From Sisyra terminalis (Eukaryota; Arthropoda; Insecta; Neuroptera; Sisyridae), in the NCBI GenBank assembly GCA_958496175.1, contig OY292274.1:65606630-65670629 (forward strand): a stretch of DNA of 64,000 bases. Reading direction: 5' to 3'. Below, piece by piece: positions 1 through 11,004 of this stretch; within the stretch, counting starts at the first letter, position 1, and each line of letters starts with the position of its first letter. The notes below the pieces were generated by a model. That model was not told where the DNA came from. It saw only the letters and a program-made list of their open reading frames with translations, and searched no databases. The position numbers and the translations under genes are program-made.

Positions 1-959
1 AAGCTTTATTAGAGTAGGGTGAGCTTTAAGGTTCAATTTTACTATTCCGTATTATATTGGGAAAACCAAACCTATTTATTTGAAACTTATAATGCTAACC
101 AAACAAACAAATATTTAGCCATGTTTAATTTAATTTTTAAAGGAATCATCCATAAAGAAGTTTGTTATTTTACATTTTTTCTAGACCTTGTCGTCTGTCT
201 CTATTTGCCCCTTAGTAGGGGCAAAAAGGGACGACTAAGGGGTAAAAAGGTCCTGTTTTTATTTTAAGTATCTGACAGGTGTTATGAATTAATAACAGTA
301 TTTGAATCAATGAAATATTTCTGGATTTTCATTTAGAAAATTTTATTACAGTCATTTCAGACTTAACTTAAAACTCTTCTTTCTTTATAATACTATTGAC
401 ATTAATGGTAACATAAGTAATATTTTTTTATACCTTTATCTTAACTTAATCAAACTCATCGTTTCCTGGATCACAATTATAACAAACGAAGTAAAATAAT
501 CCTCGGTTAGAAATACAGTTTTCATGGGTCCATTGCTTGCAAAGATTGCTTAGAATCCAACCTTCACGTGGCTGGGTAAGGAATAGGTCCACGTGGGCTT
601 TTTTACCCCAGTTACGTTCAAGTATTTTTACTAGGTTATAACTAGTTTACTGTTTAAATTAGCTAAAAACTAATAATAAATCCTGAAACACCACTAAATC
701 TCATATACTATAAAATTATGTTATAGTCTAGTCAAAGCAATATTACTGCTAGAAACCGAAAAGAATAATAATAAAAAAAATTACTTTCGTAAAAATATCA
801 AGGTGGCGTCGTAAATCTATCTGTGATGTAGCTTAACTACCAGGGTGTCCTCAAATTGATTCTTACACTTCCTCATCCTTACCATTATAATTAAATAGAG
901 CAATATGCCACTAGTATTTTAGATACTCATGGCGGACCATTATATCTGCGGACCTTTAA
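1..959. other. AT-rich intergenic, nothing recognised
   Basis: No coding exon, RNA gene or repeat boundary could be supported here. Open frames are short and have the low-complexity composition of chance frames in AT-rich DNA. Two CACGTG hexamers lie close together near 566 and 591, but no gene start is nearby. Confidence 0.5.
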
Positions 960-1500
960 GTCCCACTCTATCCTATTATTATTGCTATTATTTTTTTCGT
1001 TAATATTTGCTTGTTGAGCAACCTCCAGGGTCTAATTATAACAATTTTTTAAAAAAAGAAGATAACTGTAAGATTTGAACCCACGGATCTTTAATTATGA
1101 GCATCAGATATGTAAACCAATCCATTATTAATTTACTTATGAGTCTTATATTTGTTTGTATATATAAAAATGATTATATTCCAAAGAAATGATTTTTTGT
1201 ACTTTAAATTAAATAAACTGTGCTTTTTATTAGTTCAACAAAAAGATTGATAAAAATTATTTTCTTACTTTTAAGTACCTATCCAACGATATATAACTCG
1301 CCTGTCTAAAATAAAATTTTCTTTTTTGTCCCTCAGTTTGTACATAGGGGATTCCTTCCATTATTATTTTTAAGGAATAATAAATAGTCTAATGTGGGTG
1401 GGAAATTGTGTTGTATCTTAATACCAAATTTCATTAAATTCGGTTGTTCCGTTCTTTAATCTTGAAACAAATATTTACCCTCAAAGTGGGTTCAAAACTA
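960..1500 (-). repeat. Interspersed repeat, inverted relative of 31441-32000
   Basis: Read on the minus strand, this stretch matches the block at 31441-32000 in order: a tRNA-like B box (GGTTCAAATC, about 1072-1081), then the segment around 1290 (CGCCTGTC on the plus strand), then the segment around 1380-1460 (CGGTTGTTCCGTTC on the plus strand). The two copies are diverged but clearly related. The B box suggests a tRNA-derived head, as in a SINE, but this copy shows no clean A box, tail or target duplication, so the class is uncertain. Confidence 0.6.
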
Positions 1501-2452
1501 AAATGTACCGACTATCATATTGTAAATATCATCATAGTAAAATACTTACATAGTAAAATACAAATACTATCTTAGTAAATACTATCATATTGACATTAAA
1601 AGTAAAAATTGTATCATATTTTAGTTATCCCAAACTTCTAATAAATGATGCACCATTTCTGGCATTACCGGAATATGCAGTTGCAGTGGATTAAAAACAT
1701 ATTTTTTAATTACGACAAATAAGTAGGTGTAACTTTTCACGTACGTACGTTACTACCCACGTTAGTAAAATGCACTTTGTCCGAGTTAATTATCGTAAAA
1801 AAACATCAATTTTTCATCCGAAATTTTCCTTGGGAACCTTTCGATTCCAGCAAACCAAATATGATGCATCGAATTATAGTTGTAAAAAATATTTTTTAAA
1901 AAGCATTTTTTTGAAGAAATAATCGCCTGAAGTAATGAAAAGGAAAAGGTTTTCACGGAAAATGGTAGAGACTTCGGCGTAAATGTATCCTCAATTTTGA
2001 ATCATTCTATATTACCATTTGCATAGTTGGTGCAGTGAAGTTTCCATGTGCATGTTCTTCATAGTCATTCTGGATTCGTTTCGTTTACCGAATGTCATTT
2101 CATGCCTATTTAAATTGCTTTATACCGCCGGTTGATTAAAATTCAACCACAACCGATTTTATTGTTTCTATCAAACTGTATCAATTCATTTGCGGCTTAC
2201 ATTAAGTTATTATTAATTTAGTTTATGAACATTTTTTTCATTCCTTCAAAAATTTAACCATTTTCATCAAATAGGTACAATGCCATTCACATATGGTTTT
2301 AATATCCCCAAAAATTTGAAGTTGCTACTGAAATCTTTTCATTTTAAAAATAAATATATAAACATTTTTATTTTTCTATCTAAAATCTATTGCTTGAAAA
2401 TAAAGCAATATGGACAAACCACATTATACGAGCTTCCCATTATTACCTATAC
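1501..2452. other. Intergenic, small ATAGTAAAATAC repeats only
   Basis: At 1530-1600 a few imperfect repeats of ATAGTAAAATAC occur. The rest shows no coding signal, RNA gene or recognisable element. Confidence 0.4.
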
Positions 2453-3492
2453 TAGGGTGATTTTTTTTTTTACTTTTTTTGGTCCCATCGTGAAATTTTG
2501 TTGGAAATACCAAAAAAAAAATCCCTGAAAGTTTGAGCCCTTAATATTAATTTTAAGTCCTCGACCAAGACGTGTAAAGATTTCCCATTGAAAATACACG
2601 GAAACTCTGATTTTTTATTTTTAAATTTCTATATCTCAGCGGCATTTCATGGGATCGCTTTTATCGAAGATGGTTTTTTCTCAGAATTAAACGCTCTACA
2701 AAAATGCCCATTGCGACAAAGTCGTAACTCACACCGGTGAGGTAGTACGGGCCACTGAACCTGATTTTTCCATAAAATTCGCGTTTTTTTTTGTATTTAT
2801 CTCGTAAATAACAAGAGCTACGGAAAAATTATAAATGAAAAACTTGTAGAGAATTTGATTTCCTACAAAAAAGGTCCTGTAGACCAAATCGCTAAGAACA
2901 ATATTAAACGAGATATTAAGCCTTGAATTGATTTTTCTGTGAAATTTTTGCCGATCATTGATTTAAAGTTTAAATCAATTTAAATCAATATTAAATCAAT
3001 AAAAAATTTCACAGAAAAATCAATTCAAGGCTTAATATCTCGTTTAATATTGTTCTTAGCGATTTGGTCTACAGGACCTTTTTTGTAGGAAATCAAATTC
3101 TCTACAAGTTTTTCATTTATAATTTTTTCAAAGCTCTTGTTATTTACGAGAAAACGCGAATTTTATGGAAAAATCAGGTTCAGTGGCCCGTACTACCTCA
3201 CCGGTGTGAGTTACGACTATGTCGCAATGGGCATTTTTGTAGAGCGTTTAATTCTGAGAAAAAACCATCTTCGATAAAAGCGATCCAATGAAACGCCGCT
3301 GAGATATAGAAATTTAAAAATAAAAAATCAGAGTTTCCGTGTATTTTTAATGGGAAATCTTTACACGTCTTGGTCGAGGACTTAAAATTAATATTAAGGG
3401 CTCAAACTTTCAGGGATTTTTTTTTTTGGTATTTCCAACAAAATTTCACGATGGGACCAAAAAAAAAAAATCAAAAAAAAAATTACCCTAAG
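2453..3492. repeat. Long palindrome / foldback element, family P1 copy a
   Basis: Two arms of about 500 bases are nearly perfect reverse complements around a centre near 2980 that is itself made of short ATTTAAATC inverted units. The outer ends read AGGGTGATTTTT on the left and AAAAATTACCCT on the right. The left arm carries the CACCGGTGAG segment near 2732 and the right arm its complement near 3199. Two related copies lie in this window (8484-8997 and 59488-60293). There is no transposase frame; the short open frames inside are chance frames. A transcript would fold into a roughly 500-bp hairpin. It behaves like a non-autonomous foldback/MITE, class unknown. Confidence 0.85.
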
Positions 3493-3801
3493 TCCTATAC
3501 ATTGCCTAGTTATACCAAAGAAAAATTGACCTTTACTATGAAAATTTCTTTACTATTGCAGCGATTTCAGTAAAATAAGGCATCAGGTACTATTTTTAAT
3601 CGAATCAAACAGTCCATTAAAGTTGTTGATTTAAAATTAAATCCAAAGTGGCATAACATTTTGTTATCGCTCTATAAAATATCGATTAAAACCGATACAT
3701 TAACTTTATGTACATTTTGATTTAGCAAAAAATAACAACAATTGCATGTGTTAAATAGATTAGAAGTTTGCAATTGAACCAAAAAAAAAAAAAAAAAAAA
3801 T
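3493..3801. other. Spacer ending in an A tract
   Basis: No gene seen. The run of about 20 A at 3781-3800, read on the minus strand, is a T run directly downstream of the tRNA gene and would serve as its RNA polymerase III terminator. Confidence 0.5.
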
Positions 3802-3875
3802 TGGCCCATGAGGGGATCGAACCTGCGACCTTCGCGTTATTAGCACGACGCTCTAACCAACTGAGCTAATGGGCC
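3802..3875 (-). tRNA. tRNA-Ile (anticodon AAT)
   Basis: The reverse complement folds as a 74-nt cloverleaf. The acceptor stem pairs GGCCCAT with ATGGGCC and leaves discriminator A. The D arm contains the A box TTAGCTCAGTTGG, the anticodon loop is CTAATAA with anticodon AAT, and the T arm contains GGTTCGATCCC. There is no intron and no encoded CCA. The sequence is a close match to the conserved animal nuclear tRNA-Ile(AAT). A T run follows on the minus strand, as expected for polymerase III termination, so the gene looks intact. Confidence 0.96.
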
Positions 3876-4358
3876 AGACATTCAAGCTTTAACAATTAAA
3901 AATTTTCTTCACAGTGCACTTGATTTTAATAATTTTGTTGGAAAAATAGAATAGAGTAATATATAATTATTAATATTGTTTAATTACAAATATTTTATAT
4001 TATCTATATTATTATAGTTTTGAAATTTATGTATGATTGACATATTTTGTAATTATTTTATTTTTTTATAGAAGCCTCATGAAGTTATGATACGTAGCGA
4101 AACGTAGCTAATTGAATAGTAAAAATATTAAATAAAAAAAACGATCTTAAACAACCTGAATTGTCTTCTTATTTAAAAAAATAAATGCTGAGATCTGAAT
4201 TTTATCATCTATCTAATCTCTCAACTGATTAAATTTAAAAGTAAAATTCTAAATTTTATTGAACCAATAAGCTTTCTGTAGTATTTTATCCCAAATTTTT
4301 AACAAACAAAAAAACCCTAAGAAATCGGAGATAAAAAATGTATTGGCTTCCTTTAAAA
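3876..4358. other. Intergenic, nothing recognised
   Basis: No coding, RNA or repeat structure could be supported between the tRNA gene and the hAT-like element. Confidence 0.4.
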
Positions 4359-4812
4359 CAGTGTTTCTCAAACTTTTAAGTAAGCTGCACCCCTTTGACT
4401 CTGAAAATAGGTCCCCGCACCCCATTGAACGCTGTGTTTCGATTTTTTAGTTTAGAATAGGGTTGCCAACTTTAAATTACAGAAAATTCGGAGATCGTAT
4501 AACTAAACCTGGAGATTTGTATTCAATACAGAAAATCCTTATTGGCTCATTCTATATTCTTAATACAAGAAATATATATTGTTTGGATATAACATCAACT
4601 GTTATTGCAAGAGGACAATGAAAAGTATTGCTTTTTATTACAAACGAAAACGTTTTTGTAAACTGGAGTCCAGAGAAAACTATTTTTTTCGGGTGTTTTC
4701 GGGCTAAAACTGGATATTTGGTAACCCAAGTTTAGAAAAATACATTTTTTGCGAAATTTATTTCTCCCGCACCCCCAGAAGTTCGTGGTATACCCTTGGT
4801 TAAGAAACACTG
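4359..4812. mobile_element. Non-autonomous hAT-like element with 8-bp target duplication
   Basis: The element begins CAGTGTTTCTCAAAC and ends GGTTAAGAAACACTG, giving inverted termini of about 15 bases of the CAGTGTTTCTCAA type seen in many hAT elements. It is flanked by CTTTAAAA on the left and CTTTAAAG on the right, an 8-bp duplication with one mismatch, as hAT insertion predicts. At 454 bases it has no transposase frame. A shorter relative lies at 50970-51095. Confidence 0.8.
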
Positions 4813-4953
4813 CTTTAAAGCAACAGTCTCCCTTCTGGCTTATATATGTGCTGACATCTATGTTATCAAAATATTGATCAATGATAAAGATAAAGCAAAT
4901 TAATATTTCACCACTAATCTTTCTGATAGAACCATAAAAATGCTACCCACGGG

Positions 4954-5110
4954 CAAGGTTTATAAAATAAACAGGTGGCCTCATGGTAACTATGTGACGT
5001 ATCCAGAAGAAATTCGTACATATCTTCAGACTGATTCAAATTTCAAAATTCTTCGTATGACGTCATATTTTTTTTTCTAATGGGGCAACCTGTGTAATTT
5101 ATAAACCTTG
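4954..5110. mobile_element. MITE with 22-bp termini and 9-bp target duplication, copy 1
   Basis: The termini CAAGGTTTATAAAATAAAC and the reverse complement of its end (CAAGGTTTATAAATTACAC) are inverted repeats over about 22 bases. The element is flanked on both sides by ACCCACGGG (4945-4953 and 5111-5119), a perfect 9-bp duplication. A 9-bp duplication is characteristic of Mutator-like elements. At 157 bases it is non-autonomous. A second copy is at 63832-63983. Confidence 0.85.
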
Positions 5111-5122
5111 ACCCACGGGCTG

Positions 5123-5283
5123 TTAACTCTCTAAGACGAGACAAGGATAGCCAAACTGGGTAGGATAATTGTGGAATAGCTGTAAAGAATTTAGGAATTT
5201 CTATCTCTTTTTACCCGCAACAAACACTCTATACAACTTTTCCATAATTATCCTACCCAGTTTGGCTATCCTTAGAGAGTTAA
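5123..5283. repeat. Small foldback element
   Basis: TTAACTCTCTAAG at the left and CTTAGAGAGTTAA at the right are exact inverted repeats, and homology continues inward through AGCCAAACTGGGTAGGATAA and its complement. Arms are about 45-50 bases around a 60-base loop. The left copy has a few inserted bases (ACGAGACA) not present on the right. It sits 12 bases from the preceding MITE. Confidence 0.75.
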
Positions 5284-5687
5284 TAGTTCGTGATGCTACC
5301 CTTTAATCTATAATCTACATAAAATGGGTAAGAATCCTCTCAATAATGGAAATAAATTATAATGTGGGTAAGTTATAAGTACGACTACAAATTTCTAAGA
5401 AAATTTTAATTTTTCAAAGAAAAAAAATCGATCCGAATTCCGAATATTGCCTTCCCTACAAATTTGCCATTCAGAACCCTAGCGTCTAATATCTCTAGTA
5501 TAAATCCAGCGCTATATGTACCATTTGTGTTTTGATCTTGAGGCTTATTGGCTCTTTAGAATGGCGAAATTTGGACCAAAATACATACTCCAACACATAA
5601 TTTGAAGAAATACGAGAATTCCAGGAAAATATCTGGTTTATCTTTATTAATTTATCTAAATATATAATTTGGGAAATATCAAACATA
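5284..5687. other. Intergenic, nothing recognised
   Basis: AT-rich spacer between two foldback elements. No gene or RNA signal could be supported. Confidence 0.4.
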
Positions 5688-5863
5688 AAGCAGGTCATTC
5701 ACGCTCCGATTTGCAGTCCAACTAGTCGGACTACTAGTTAGATCACCTAAATGATCCGACTAGACATCCAACTTCCAACAGCACCATTACGTCCAACTTA
5801 CGATCCAACTTCGAAAGTTGGATCAAAAGTTGGACTGCAAGTCGAAGCGTGAATGACTTGCTT
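5688..5863. mobile_element. MITE with about 30-bp inverted termini
   Basis: GTCATTCACGCTCCGATTTG at 5694 and the reverse complement of the segment ending at 5857 (GTCATTCACGCTTCGACTTG) match over about 30 bases with three differences, followed inward by CAGTCCAACT on both arms. The interior repeats GTCCAACTT/GATCCAACTT motifs. No target duplication could be fixed and there is no coding frame. Confidence 0.7.
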
Positions 5864-6837
5864 AAGAGGATCATTAGAAACCTTCAAGATCAAATAAAAA
5901 ACACAAATATGAGAAGAATGAAAAAAAGCTAATGACAATTTAAATCACAAACCTCCTGGATTTAAAAAATGATCTTTGATCCTTTGGCCATTGATCATTG
6001 ATATGGTAACCTAAACAGTTAACTGCACAGATTATTTATAAAAGAAAACAGGCTCATTGAAATATTCAAGAGTACTGTCTTTTTTCCTTTACAAATTCTC
6101 TAACTTTTCTACTGAAAATTTGTGAAATAAAATCCATCAACAATCGGGCAAATTATTTGCATAAAACTTATTAAATTATGAAGAAATTAAAAATCATCAC
6201 AAATTTTTTGTCACGCCTCGCCTCTCACTTTTCCCTTATTTTAATGACATTCCCGGACTATTCAGATTACCCTGATTGCTGGCTTCCCTGATAACAGGTG
6301 CCACATAAGATACATGTTAAGAGGAAGGCATTGTTAAGATTATACAAAGAAATTACTTTATAAGTTCAATCACTGAAATGCATTTTCGTTAAAAAAACTC
6401 ACTCCTTTTTTTGCCCTTTGTACCCCCCCCCTAATTAGTGTATTCATATATTAATTGAAAGATCAATGGACAGAAACTAAATAATCAGTACTAGATTTTT
6501 TTTAAGTCAATTGAACTCATATTTATCAAAGTTAATTTTGTCATTTTCTATCGATATTTAGGACCTAAATTCATGCTTAGGTTGACAAACTGGCTAAATC
6601 CAGGTTTCCTGATTTTCCAGAAAAACCATTAGCCACCGACTTAAATTTTGTTGTTTACTATTAAGAGTAGATACAAAAAAGTTTTGAGGGTCGATATAAA
6701 ATTGGCGTTAATAGGGTTAAATCGTTATGGATTATCTTTTAACTATATAAGTGCCAAAGCATTATTCTTTCCTTTCAAATATCATTATCTGGCACTTCGC
6801 TGAAGTATTAAAAACATATTTTCTTCGTACTTTTATC
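5864..6837. other. Intergenic, nothing recognised
   Basis: No gene or recognisable repeat was seen. The last 100 bases probably hold the eroded 5' part of the mariner copy that follows, but the terminal repeat could not be recognised. Confidence 0.35.
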
Positions 6838-7873
6838 CCCACAGAACGCAATATGCGCGATGATCTACTTTTTGGTTCCAATGTACAAATAGCAGTGCAG
6901 CTGATGGATATCAATTGTTGTGTAAAACATATAGGAAGCATGCTCCAACAATAAAAACATGCGAATTTTGTTTCCGGCATCTTAAAAGTGGTAAGTCTGA
7001 TAACAGTAACAAATAAGGCGAAGCTAGACCAGTAAAGTGTGAAGACACTGAGTTGGAGGAATTATTGGTTTAAGATTTATGTCAAACTTAAGAAGAACTC
7101 GCAAAAATCTTTAAAATGGGTCAACAATGGGTTTCAAACTGTTTAAAACATAGGTATGGTTCAAAAATAGGGAAACTGAGTTTCGATGAACTAAAACCAA
7201 AAGACAAGGACCACTGTTTATTTACGTGCGAAGAACTACTCCAAAGGTAAAAGCAGAAGTGGATTTTGCATAGAATTGTTACGCGGGATAAAAAGTGAAT
7301 AGAAATAATTCGACAATCCACAGAGAAGAGTCAGAGGAGAACTCAACAGTCAAATCGAATATTTATATGATAGTAATAGAATAATCTAATATGGTTTTAT
7401 TCCAACCTAATGAAACCATTACCGAGGAAAGTTATCAGCGATAATTAATTCCATTGAGCTAAGAATTGAATCTTAAACGCCCTCTATACACCAAAATACA
7501 TAACACAGCCTTCTTTCAACACGACAACGCTTGATCCCATATTGCATAATTTTAATGACTTAAGCTTTGGAAGCATTTCTATTAAATATAGATCACCATA
7601 TTCACCAAATATTGCCTTATTTGATTATCACTTATTTCGGTTCATAAGCTTTGATCTACGCCTTGATCAACGCTTCAGATTTAAAAGGACGCCAAATATT
7701 GCATCGAGTCCTAGATCGTTTCAAAGGACAAGAATTTATTTAAAAAAAAATCATATACTTTTTGAGACATGGGTAAACGTAATGACCAGCCATGGACAGT
7801 ACATTGAGTAAAAAATATTGTAACCTTTTTTTAAAGTACAAAAAAAGAACTTCAAAACTTATTTGGACCCTTA
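6838..7873 (+). pseudogene. Dead mariner transposase
   Basis: Translated pieces in shifting frames follow the order of a mariner transposase. Near 6843 is ERNMRDDLL (the N-terminal start of mellifera/irritans-type mariners). Then come TCEFCFRHLKSG near 6958, a piece ending EELLV near 7060, DELKPKDKDHCLFTCEELLQ near 7185-7245, and HRIVTRDKK near 7270 (the first catalytic Asp region). QHDNA is at 7517-7531 (second Asp) and FDYHLFR near 7620 (third Asp). The second and third Asp codons are 100 bases apart against 105 expected for D,D34D. Several in-frame stops and frameshifts break it. The stretch ACTTATTTGGACC near 7860 resembles a mariner 3' terminal repeat; no matching 5' end was found. Confidence 0.85.
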
Positions 7874-8483
7874 ATTCTAACAATGAATGTACTACTTAAG
7901 TTCCCATGGAATTCAATGCCTTGGTAATATTAGTTTGAAACCAATTAAAATCACAATCAAATCAAATCAATCGGATTGAAAAATACGAAAAACAAGATAT
8001 CAAACTAATGATTTCCAGCATTTCTCCCCATGAAAACTTGGTCAAAGATTTAAAAAATCTAACCTTGTAAAGGACGCTCCGCTATGACGCGTCATCAAAC
8101 ATTTGTATTCAGCATTTTCCATAGTTCACAAATTAAAATAATTTTCACCACATTTTATTTGTCACATGTTCAAGCACCAAATAGTAACAAATAATAACTT
8201 TACTTTAACAAATAAATCAAATAAAACTTCTTTAATAAATCGCTTGGCTTCATATGAAACAAATTTGACTGATTTCAACAAAACACAATCGCGGCTTGGA
8301 GTTGCGCAATGCTTACTAATTGCACTCATCTTAACTAAAACAATCCACCAATAGCTTTACCTGCATATTTGGTTTTTCAAATATAAAAAGTATTGCGATT
8401 TTTTTTTTAATTATTTGAATAAAAATTTTAAGTTTTTCCTATGCTTTTCATTATTGGAATTATAAAAAAAACTATATTGATTA
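7874..8483. other. Intergenic, nothing recognised
   Basis: AT-rich DNA without supported features. A 62-residue open frame at 8166 is rich in Asn, Thr and Lys and has no recognisable family or splice context. Confidence 0.35.
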
Positions 8484-8997
8484 GGGTATTTTTTTTTTTA
8501 CTTTTATTTTTTTGGTCCAACGTGAAACTTTGTTGGAAATACCAAAAAAAAAAATCCCTGAAAGTTTGAGCCCTTAATATTAATTTTAAGTCCTCGACCA
8601 AGACGTGTAAAGATTTCCCATTGAAAATACACGGAAACTCTGATTTTTTATTTTTAAATTCCTATATCTCAGCGGCATTTCATGGGATCGCTTTTACCGA
8701 AGATGGTTTTTTCTCAGAATTAAATGTTCTACAAAAATGCCCATTGCGACAAAGTCGTAACTCACACCGGTGAGGTAGTACGGGCCACTGAACCTGATAT
8801 TTCCATAAAATTCAAGGCTTAATATCTCGTTTAATATTGATCTTCGCGATTTGGTCTACAGGACCTTTTTTGTGGGAAATCCAATTCTCTACAAGTTTTT
8901 CATTTATAATTTTTCCGTAGCTCTTGTTATTTACGAGATAAATGCAAAAAAAAACACGAATTTTATGGAAAAATCAGGTTCAGTGGCCCGTAATTAC
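8484..8997. repeat. Foldback family P1 copy b, centre-deleted and truncated
   Basis: The left arm follows the P1 copy at 2453 from AGGGTATTTTT to ATAAAATTC near 8818. It then jumps directly into the right arm (AAGGCTTAATATCTCG), so the palindrome centre is missing. The right arm runs only to CAGTGGCCCGTA near 8990, where it meets hAT-derived sequence. About 200 bases of the right arm, including its terminus, are absent. Confidence 0.8.
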
Positions 8998-9589
8998 CTG
9001 CAGGTAATAAAAATATTAAACAGTAACTACAATAAATTACAATTAATACTTGGTGTAGGATTGGCTAATAAAACGAAATAGAGAAGATTCAAGGGTTTAT
9101 TAAATAAAGGTCGGGCCTACCAACTGACTAAATAACAATGTACTAAATATATGTACTAAATATACTGACTAAATATATGTACAATTTTTTCCTAGCTTTA
9201 GTTTTCGCAAAAGTATCAATGACTTCATTTAAATCCAGGCCTGATACGGTTTTGTTTTCAATTGCTATTCGCGATAAATGTCGGAGTCGAGTTTGGCCCA
9301 TATTATTTCTCAGATATTTTTTTATTATTTTTAATTTGCTAAATGACCTTTCAGCTACGGCAGAAGTGACAGGAATTGTAAAGAATAATAACATCGCTGT
9401 AAATATTTCCGTTAGGTTGCACTCTAGCACTCCATTTTTGCTCATTATATTCTTACATAATTGGTGAATTTCCAACTGAATTTCCAAAAGTTCAGTTCGA
9501 TCGAGATTTCTGGCAAGGATTCGAGGGCCCTCTGGGCTTGAGGGCCCAGGGGCCCTGCCCCGCCTAACCCCTAGGTAGCTACGCCACTG
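8998..9589 (-). mobile_element. Truncated hAT element, copy A
   Basis: This matches 15968-16504 closely, from GGTAATA-AATATTAAACAG to the terminal CTAGGTAGCTACGCCACTG. The terminus revcomp is CAGTGGCGTAGCTACC, a common hAT inverted terminus. The other end is missing and is replaced by the P1 foldback arm, so this is a fragment fused to another repeat. It encodes the C-terminal transposase remnant at 9143-9487. Confidence 0.8.
9143..9487 (-). pseudogene. hAT transposase C-terminal dimerisation domain remnant
   Basis: A 114-codon open stretch holds the hAT C-terminal dimerisation region: a TSAVAERSFSKLK core followed by LRNNMGQTRLRHLSRIAIEN. This matches the hAT family pattern AERSFS.LK.IK..LR..M...RL..L..L.IE. 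The catalytic core and BED finger are absent, so it cannot be active. The copy at 16111-16470 is about 85-90 percent identical by eye. Confidence 0.85.
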
Positions 9590-11004
9590 TAACGAAGTTA
9601 GATTACAAATAAAAAAATATTTGGTCCACCACTAATAACTGAACTACTTAATATCTAATTTGCCCGGATATTGGTTTTGTAAATATATTCTACAATGACT
9701 TATGATATGTTTACCTTACATTCTGCGTCTTATTAATTATCGATTTTCATGATCATTTTCGTGATTTAAAACGGTTGGGAATATCAAATAATTAAAATCC
9801 CACTGCAAGTGAACTTGGGTGGTCTGTTTCTTAAGTTCTGAACGATATTTGAATCGAAACTTTTGGAAATATGGAAACGACAATATAATGTTTGGACATT
9901 TATTAATTTTATTTAGTCTTTGATTATGTTAATGCTGGATTTGGCATGATTTTTGCATTAAATTCAATGATATGCATTCATTTCGGTCTTATATGTGTTA
10001 CCACCATATAATAATCAGTGTTAGTCCATAAAGTTTTAAATTGATTTAAAAACATTCTTTTTTATTTGTAATAAAAGAAAATTTACGACAGTTTAAATTT
10101 AAACTTTGATCAGACGAAAGTTTTCCATGTTTTTTTTTTTTTGATAAATTGGGGATCGAAAAAGTGAATTCAATTCGTCGTGTGTAGGTGGTGTGCAGCC
10201 TTCGTCAGTTTCTTTTTAATAATTTATGCTTTCATCTTATTTTCGTTGAGTTTGAGAAACAATGATTGGAGTCCGGCGTGATGAAGTATGGAGGAAACGT
10301 GACTTTTGGCTAATATTGTTGGGTGCAGTTACTGCAAGATTTACAGCTACCAAGACCGTGAGGTCAGCGAAACTAATTCCTCGACAATACTAACATTTCA
10401 CACTTTAATGTAATTTACATATATATTTATTTATTAATATTTAAACTTGTCAGCGAACCACCTTCGTCAACCGACCAAATTACCGTGCGAGAAAAACAAT
10501 AACGCCAAATATATTAGTTCCGTTCAATTTTGGTACTCGGGAAAAATGGTTTACAATAACGATTTCGAAATAATTTTGAACTATATTGGTGAGCATTGAT
10601 ACTAATTTGAGAACGTTAAACAAATTGGGACAAAACACCCAATGTAGTATACTTCTGTAAGTTTTAAGCATTTTCTTTTTAACAATGACAGAGGGAGTTT
10701 TTGAATTTCTCCCCCTAAAAAAGGCACCCCTATAATGAAATCAAAAAAGAAAAAACAAATAGAGGAAAGGGAAATGAGTAGCAAAAGTTAAAAGGTAAAA
10801 TATTGTGGGAAACACAAGAAGGAACTTTTAAGTTAAACAAAAATGTTAAGATAAGTAAACAAAATTTTAAATTTGTAAACTTACACGTGTAAATTAATTG
10901 GAGGAAATAAAGTTTATTATTATTATGTATTATTAAATTTTAAGCCTTCCTAAAGGGTGAAAACCCACTTGATAGATCGCCAAAATATTAAAACAATATA
11001 CTTA
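9590..11004. other. Intergenic with one short coding-like frame
   Basis: Apart from the small frame at 10262-10393 nothing was recognised. The region from 10640 to 10920 is A-rich on the plus strand. Confidence 0.35.
10262..10393 (+). CDS. Possible short first exon or micro-ORF (43 codons), unrecognised
   Basis: ATG at 10262 opens 43 codons to TAA at 10391. The product starts MIGVRRDEVWRKRDFWLILL, so basic and aromatic residues precede a short hydrophobic run (WLILLGAV), and more basic residues follow. Base composition is clearly less AT-rich than the flanks. TCAGTT, a match to the arthropod initiator, lies at 10205-10210, 54 bases before the ATG. A GTGAGG inside the frame near 10358 could be a splice donor, so this may be the first exon of a longer gene. 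I recognise no family and found no following exon. It could also be chance. Confidence 0.25.
   Translation: MIGVRRDEVWRKRDFWLILLGAVTARFTATKTVRSAKLIPRQY

Noticed and set aside
3064..3573. Short proteins encoded within the P1 palindrome
   Set aside because: They mirror each other across the inverted arms and recur only as parts of the repeat, with no conserved frame between copies.
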